Below, in pieces: positions 60,769-64,000 of a DNA stretch of 64,000 bases. Numbering within the stretch: the stretch's first letter is position 1; every line of letters begins with the position of its first letter. Under the pieces are notes generated by a model. It did no database searches and was not told where the DNA came from. It was given only the letters and a program-made list of their open reading frames with translations. The stretch is from Hirundichthys speculiger. Taxonomy: Eukaryota; Chordata; Actinopteri; Beloniformes; Exocoetidae. The position numbers and the translations under genes are program-made. The stretch lies in the NCBI GenBank assembly GCA_018398805.1, contig JAGFBZ010000560.1, positions 523,501 to 587,500 of the forward strand. The letters run 5' to 3'.

Positions 60769-63588
60769 TATGACATCCATCCATTTATTATTTTTTTTGC
60801 CTTCCCTGTGCCCCCTTTACTTGTGTTGCTTTTAACACAAATTAAACTAAAGTTGCTGGATTTTCCTCTGTGGCCACCACGGGTAGTTTGGATTGTGTCC
60901 AGTTCTTGGGTTTGTAAGTTCAGTCTGGTATAGCAGGTTAGAAACTCCACCCATCCACATGCTGCCAGCTCCTACGGCTGATTTGAGTTTCAATGCTCAC
61001 AAATTATGAGAAAGAAATGTCAGTGAATCATCTTTACCTACCCAATAAATGAGTCCAGTGTTGACATCTCTGATGTCTAAATAAACCCTCTTGGTCAATT
61101 ATGAGTTTTCAGATTCCAAATCAAGGACTTTGGCCTTGTTTTTTCTTTTTTCTTTAGTTTTGTAATATAGGACCTCTGAGCAATGATTTATTGATATCTG
61201 GCAAGGAATTTCATCATCTCCATTTGGCAAAAATTGACTGTTAAGAAAGTAATCAAAAAGTGCTGCAGAGTACTTTTAAGTTGTGCTCAATTTTTCTGTG
61301 ACTGGCCTTCATTTTGGACAAAAGGAACAGTTAAATTCCATCATTCCATCATGTGCATGTTGACGTCTAAGTGCAGACGACCGCAATCAGGAAGCACGTG
61401 AATTTGACCTGTATTGGGAACCAAAGCAAAAGAGCATGCAAGAAATGTAAAAGTCACCATAACGCAGATTCAGACATGTATATCGACCACACAAGACAGC
61501 AATTTCTTTGATCATAATTAAGTCAGACAACTATGTTGTAATGAATTATGAAGTTAAAGTGTTGAATAAGTCTGCACTGACTTTCTGTTAAGGACCCCTT
61601 ACAGCCCGTCTGACACAGAGGAATTAATTTTATTTTGCAGCAAAAGCTGAATCTGTCCTGAACACTGTAATGTTATAAACAGGCTTAGTTCTGTGTATTT
61701 GACCTTGGACCAGCCAGCTGTGACATCCAGCTGTGTCGCTGCCTCCTGAATCCTGTTATTAAATGTTACTATAGCCACAAAACTCTTTAAAAAAAAAAGA
61801 ACCTGCATTACAACAAAGATCCCAGGTGGAATCCCATACTGCATAAACTCTACTACAGTCGCAGGCCTACAAAAAACCATGTGGTTGGGGAAACTGTGTG
61901 TAAAAAAAAAAAAAAAACAAGCAAGTCAATAACAAATTCTGCTGGACAGTTGTGAAGAACATTTACGAGGTGTTAGTTTCAGTACTGTTTACATTCAATA
62001 TATACAAACGATCAGGTGACAGATAAACATGTTTTGGACCATCAGACACACCGAGTCCCCAGCATGGCATGTGTGCGCCCTCCAGCCAGGTTCATCAGAT
62101 TTCCATCTTCCAAGAAGGAGGCTGTTAAACTGATCAGGAAGGAAACATGGAGCCGAGCCCTGCATGTCTCCCACGACTATCAACAGCCCTCTACGCTGAC
62201 TCCGACCCACTTCTCTCCTGGGGGAAACGGTAGAGACGAAACATCTGCACCTGCCGGTAACATCTGGAGTACAGAGGCTGTGTGTGATCAGCTAGGATAG
62301 TAAAGCGTTTTGTTCTCAACGCCGTACTGTCGCTTTAACCTGCACCACGCAGGCTGAGATGAATCATGTTGACACCCAGGACTTAAAGTGCCACCAGTGG
62401 ACTCACGAGCGTTGGCGAATCAGCTGATGAGCCAATACACCGGCCTTCAGTACTTTTCCATGAGGCTACAGCTAGATTAATTATGTTGGACCACCCCTCG
62501 GTATGGGGGGAGGGGGGGGGGTTACCACCTCTGCCTTGCCATTGATGAAGATCGTAAATCTAGGATGTAAAATATAAACGTAAATAAAGCTACATGTCTT
62601 AAAAGTCATCACAAGATCAAATTTAATTTAGATTGAGGGTAATGAGAAGCCGCACATAAACGTGATGACATTCAAGCTTTTGCAAAGATAATTAGACATT
62701 TAGGATGACACAAAACCTATTCAGTTTCTTTCCAAAAAGAATACAGCTCTTTGGTTTTAGCTTTGCACTGGAAACTAATGTTGCATGTGCTACATAGGAT
62801 GCTAACATCCTAGCTATCTACATTTCTACAGGCCCGGCAGTGCAGGTTTGTGCTGCTGACCCACATTAGCACAGGTAAGAGGAGGCAAAGGGATCAGAGG
62901 TTGCTCTGTGCAACACGGAGAAGATGATTAGTGCTGCGAGACGGCAGGGATGCATCTCGCACATCATGTGATTGTTTCATTGACCTCCCTGTTCAGTTGC
63001 GTGCGTGTGAATGACGTCACCAGATTAGTTACACTTTTACACAAAGCGGTTAATGATTAGGAGGCTACTTCGAGTCTCCAATGAAATGGCGAAGCCGACG
63101 TGGGGAGGCGAGAAGCGAGCCTTGACAAATGTCTCACGGCGGTGTCAGAGGACATTTCATTCTCATGAACCTGCGTCACAAGAGACCCTCAAAATCATTA
63201 AGCGGCCTATTTAAAAGAGAAATCTCACACATACCCAGGAACAGAATCAGTTTTGACAAAGCATGTTTACACAAAAAGGAATTTCGCTGCTGCTGTTGAA
63301 ACAGGATTTTTGATGACTGGATGCATCCAAACTCCTACTGTAGTTTATGTGCCTTTTCAGTCTTGACCTGCTGATTACTTTCATTAGTTTAGGAGCTCCA
63401 AGGTAGAGGTCAGTAACATTGTCAGGGCCAGTTCACAGCTGCTGGATAAATGTGAGGAAACAGATTCACTTGCATCTACGCAGACATAGTTTTGGTTTAA
63501 AATGCTAGTCCACTAATTTACCATCTACGTTCTTTTAAAAGCCTCTTTCAGGGCAAGACTGTTGCGCATGTTGCTCTTCAACAGGGCA
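60769..63588. other. No recognised gene
   Basis: About 2.8 kb without a supportable coding or RNA gene. A G-rich run is at about 62505-62521. Confidence 0.5.
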
Positions 63589-63590
63589 TA

Positions 63591-63690
63591 CAGTGATCCC
63601 TTATTTTTTGCGGTTAATGGGGACCGGCGCGTAAATCAAAGTCCGCGAACTGGAGCTGGAGCCCCCCCGGTCCTCAATAATGTGTTTAAA
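63591..63690 (-). mobile_element. pogo/Tigger-like MITE, copy 4, truncated
   Basis: Inverse of the 3' end of the family: begins CAGTGATCCCTTATTTTTTG after TA (63589-63590), and includes the GGAGCCCCCCCGGTCCTCAA block that is complete only here and in copy 2. It is cut off by the hAT-like element starting at 63691. Confidence 0.75.
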
Positions 63691-64000
63691 ATAGGGATGC
63701 ACATGGTTAACCTATTAACGGTTAACCGATAACAGTAACTCTAACCGATTAATACTAGCGGTCAATTTTGTTTTTAAGCTACGTAATTCAACCAACTCAT
63801 GGGGTCGTGTCGACAGGTGCAACAGGCCTCTGATTGGTCAATTCTACATCCGCGTAGAAAAGAGCGCGTCATTAAAAAATGAGGAAGTACCCACATCTGT
63901 ACGATTCTGGTTCTCCACACTACAAAGACAGCACATATTCTAGTAATTCATGGAGGGAGATAGCCATGAATGTGGGTCTGGATACGGCCGAGATGGTGAG
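63691..64000 (+). mobile_element. Start of a hAT-like element, runs off window
   Basis: Begins TAGGGATGCACATGGTTAAC followed by repeated GGTTAACCGAT-type units, a 5' end pattern I associate with fish hAT elements. A possible transposase ATG is at 63950 (MEGDSHECGSG). It is inserted in the pogo-like copy at 63591. The right end is outside the window, so the target duplication cannot be checked. Confidence 0.5.

Overview
The window looks like nuclear DNA of a ray-finned (probably percomorph teleost) fish. It holds multi-exon vertebrate genes with GT-AG introns and a CpG-rich promoter, together with a fish-style transposon load: Tc1-like, pogo/Tigger-like, several hAT families, L2-type LINEs, a tRNA-derived SINE and a Ty3/Gypsy LTR element. 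All calls come from reading the sequence; no database was searched.

Layout. (1) 1-17.0 kb: a tmem151b-like gene on the minus strand. Coding exon 1 sits in the CpG-rich island at 16971-17039, exon 2 at 3318-3659 and exon 3 at 2631-2765. The rest of the gene lies beyond the left edge. Its 13.3-kb first intron is full of transposon relics. (2) 17.5-22.9 kb: intergenic, with a pogo-like MITE and a dead LINE reverse transcriptase. (3) 22.9-58.6 kb: a complete spag17 orthologue on the minus strand (central-pair apparatus protein of motile cilia). I resolve 47 coding exons. All splice phases join and the exon lengths sum to 6318 nt, or 2105 codons plus stop. A consensus RFX X-box next to a forkhead site lies about 90 bp upstream of its ATG. 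(4) Inside the 13.5-kb spag17 intron 34 are two notable things: a four-level nest of transposons (host DNA, L2 LINE, then a Harbinger-like MITE and a hAT element side by side, with a Gypsy element inside the hAT), each main layer bounded by target-site duplications; and, on the opposite strand, an intronless 320-codon coiled-coil gene with its own TATA box, three 25-bp promoter repeats and a poly(A) signal. (5) An intact tRNA-Gly(GCC) gene sits in spag17 intron 11, and two Tc1 relics lie in introns 11 and 12. (6) 58.6-64 kb: gene-free, with two more pogo-like copies and the start of a hAT element at the right edge.

How the parts relate: spag17 and tmem151b are co-oriented, with tmem151b downstream of spag17. 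The RFX/forkhead pair fits a motile-cilia programme for spag17. The intronic coiled-coil gene is the best candidate for something undescribed. The Gypsy element has indistinguishable LTRs (a recent insertion) but a repeatedly frameshifted pol.
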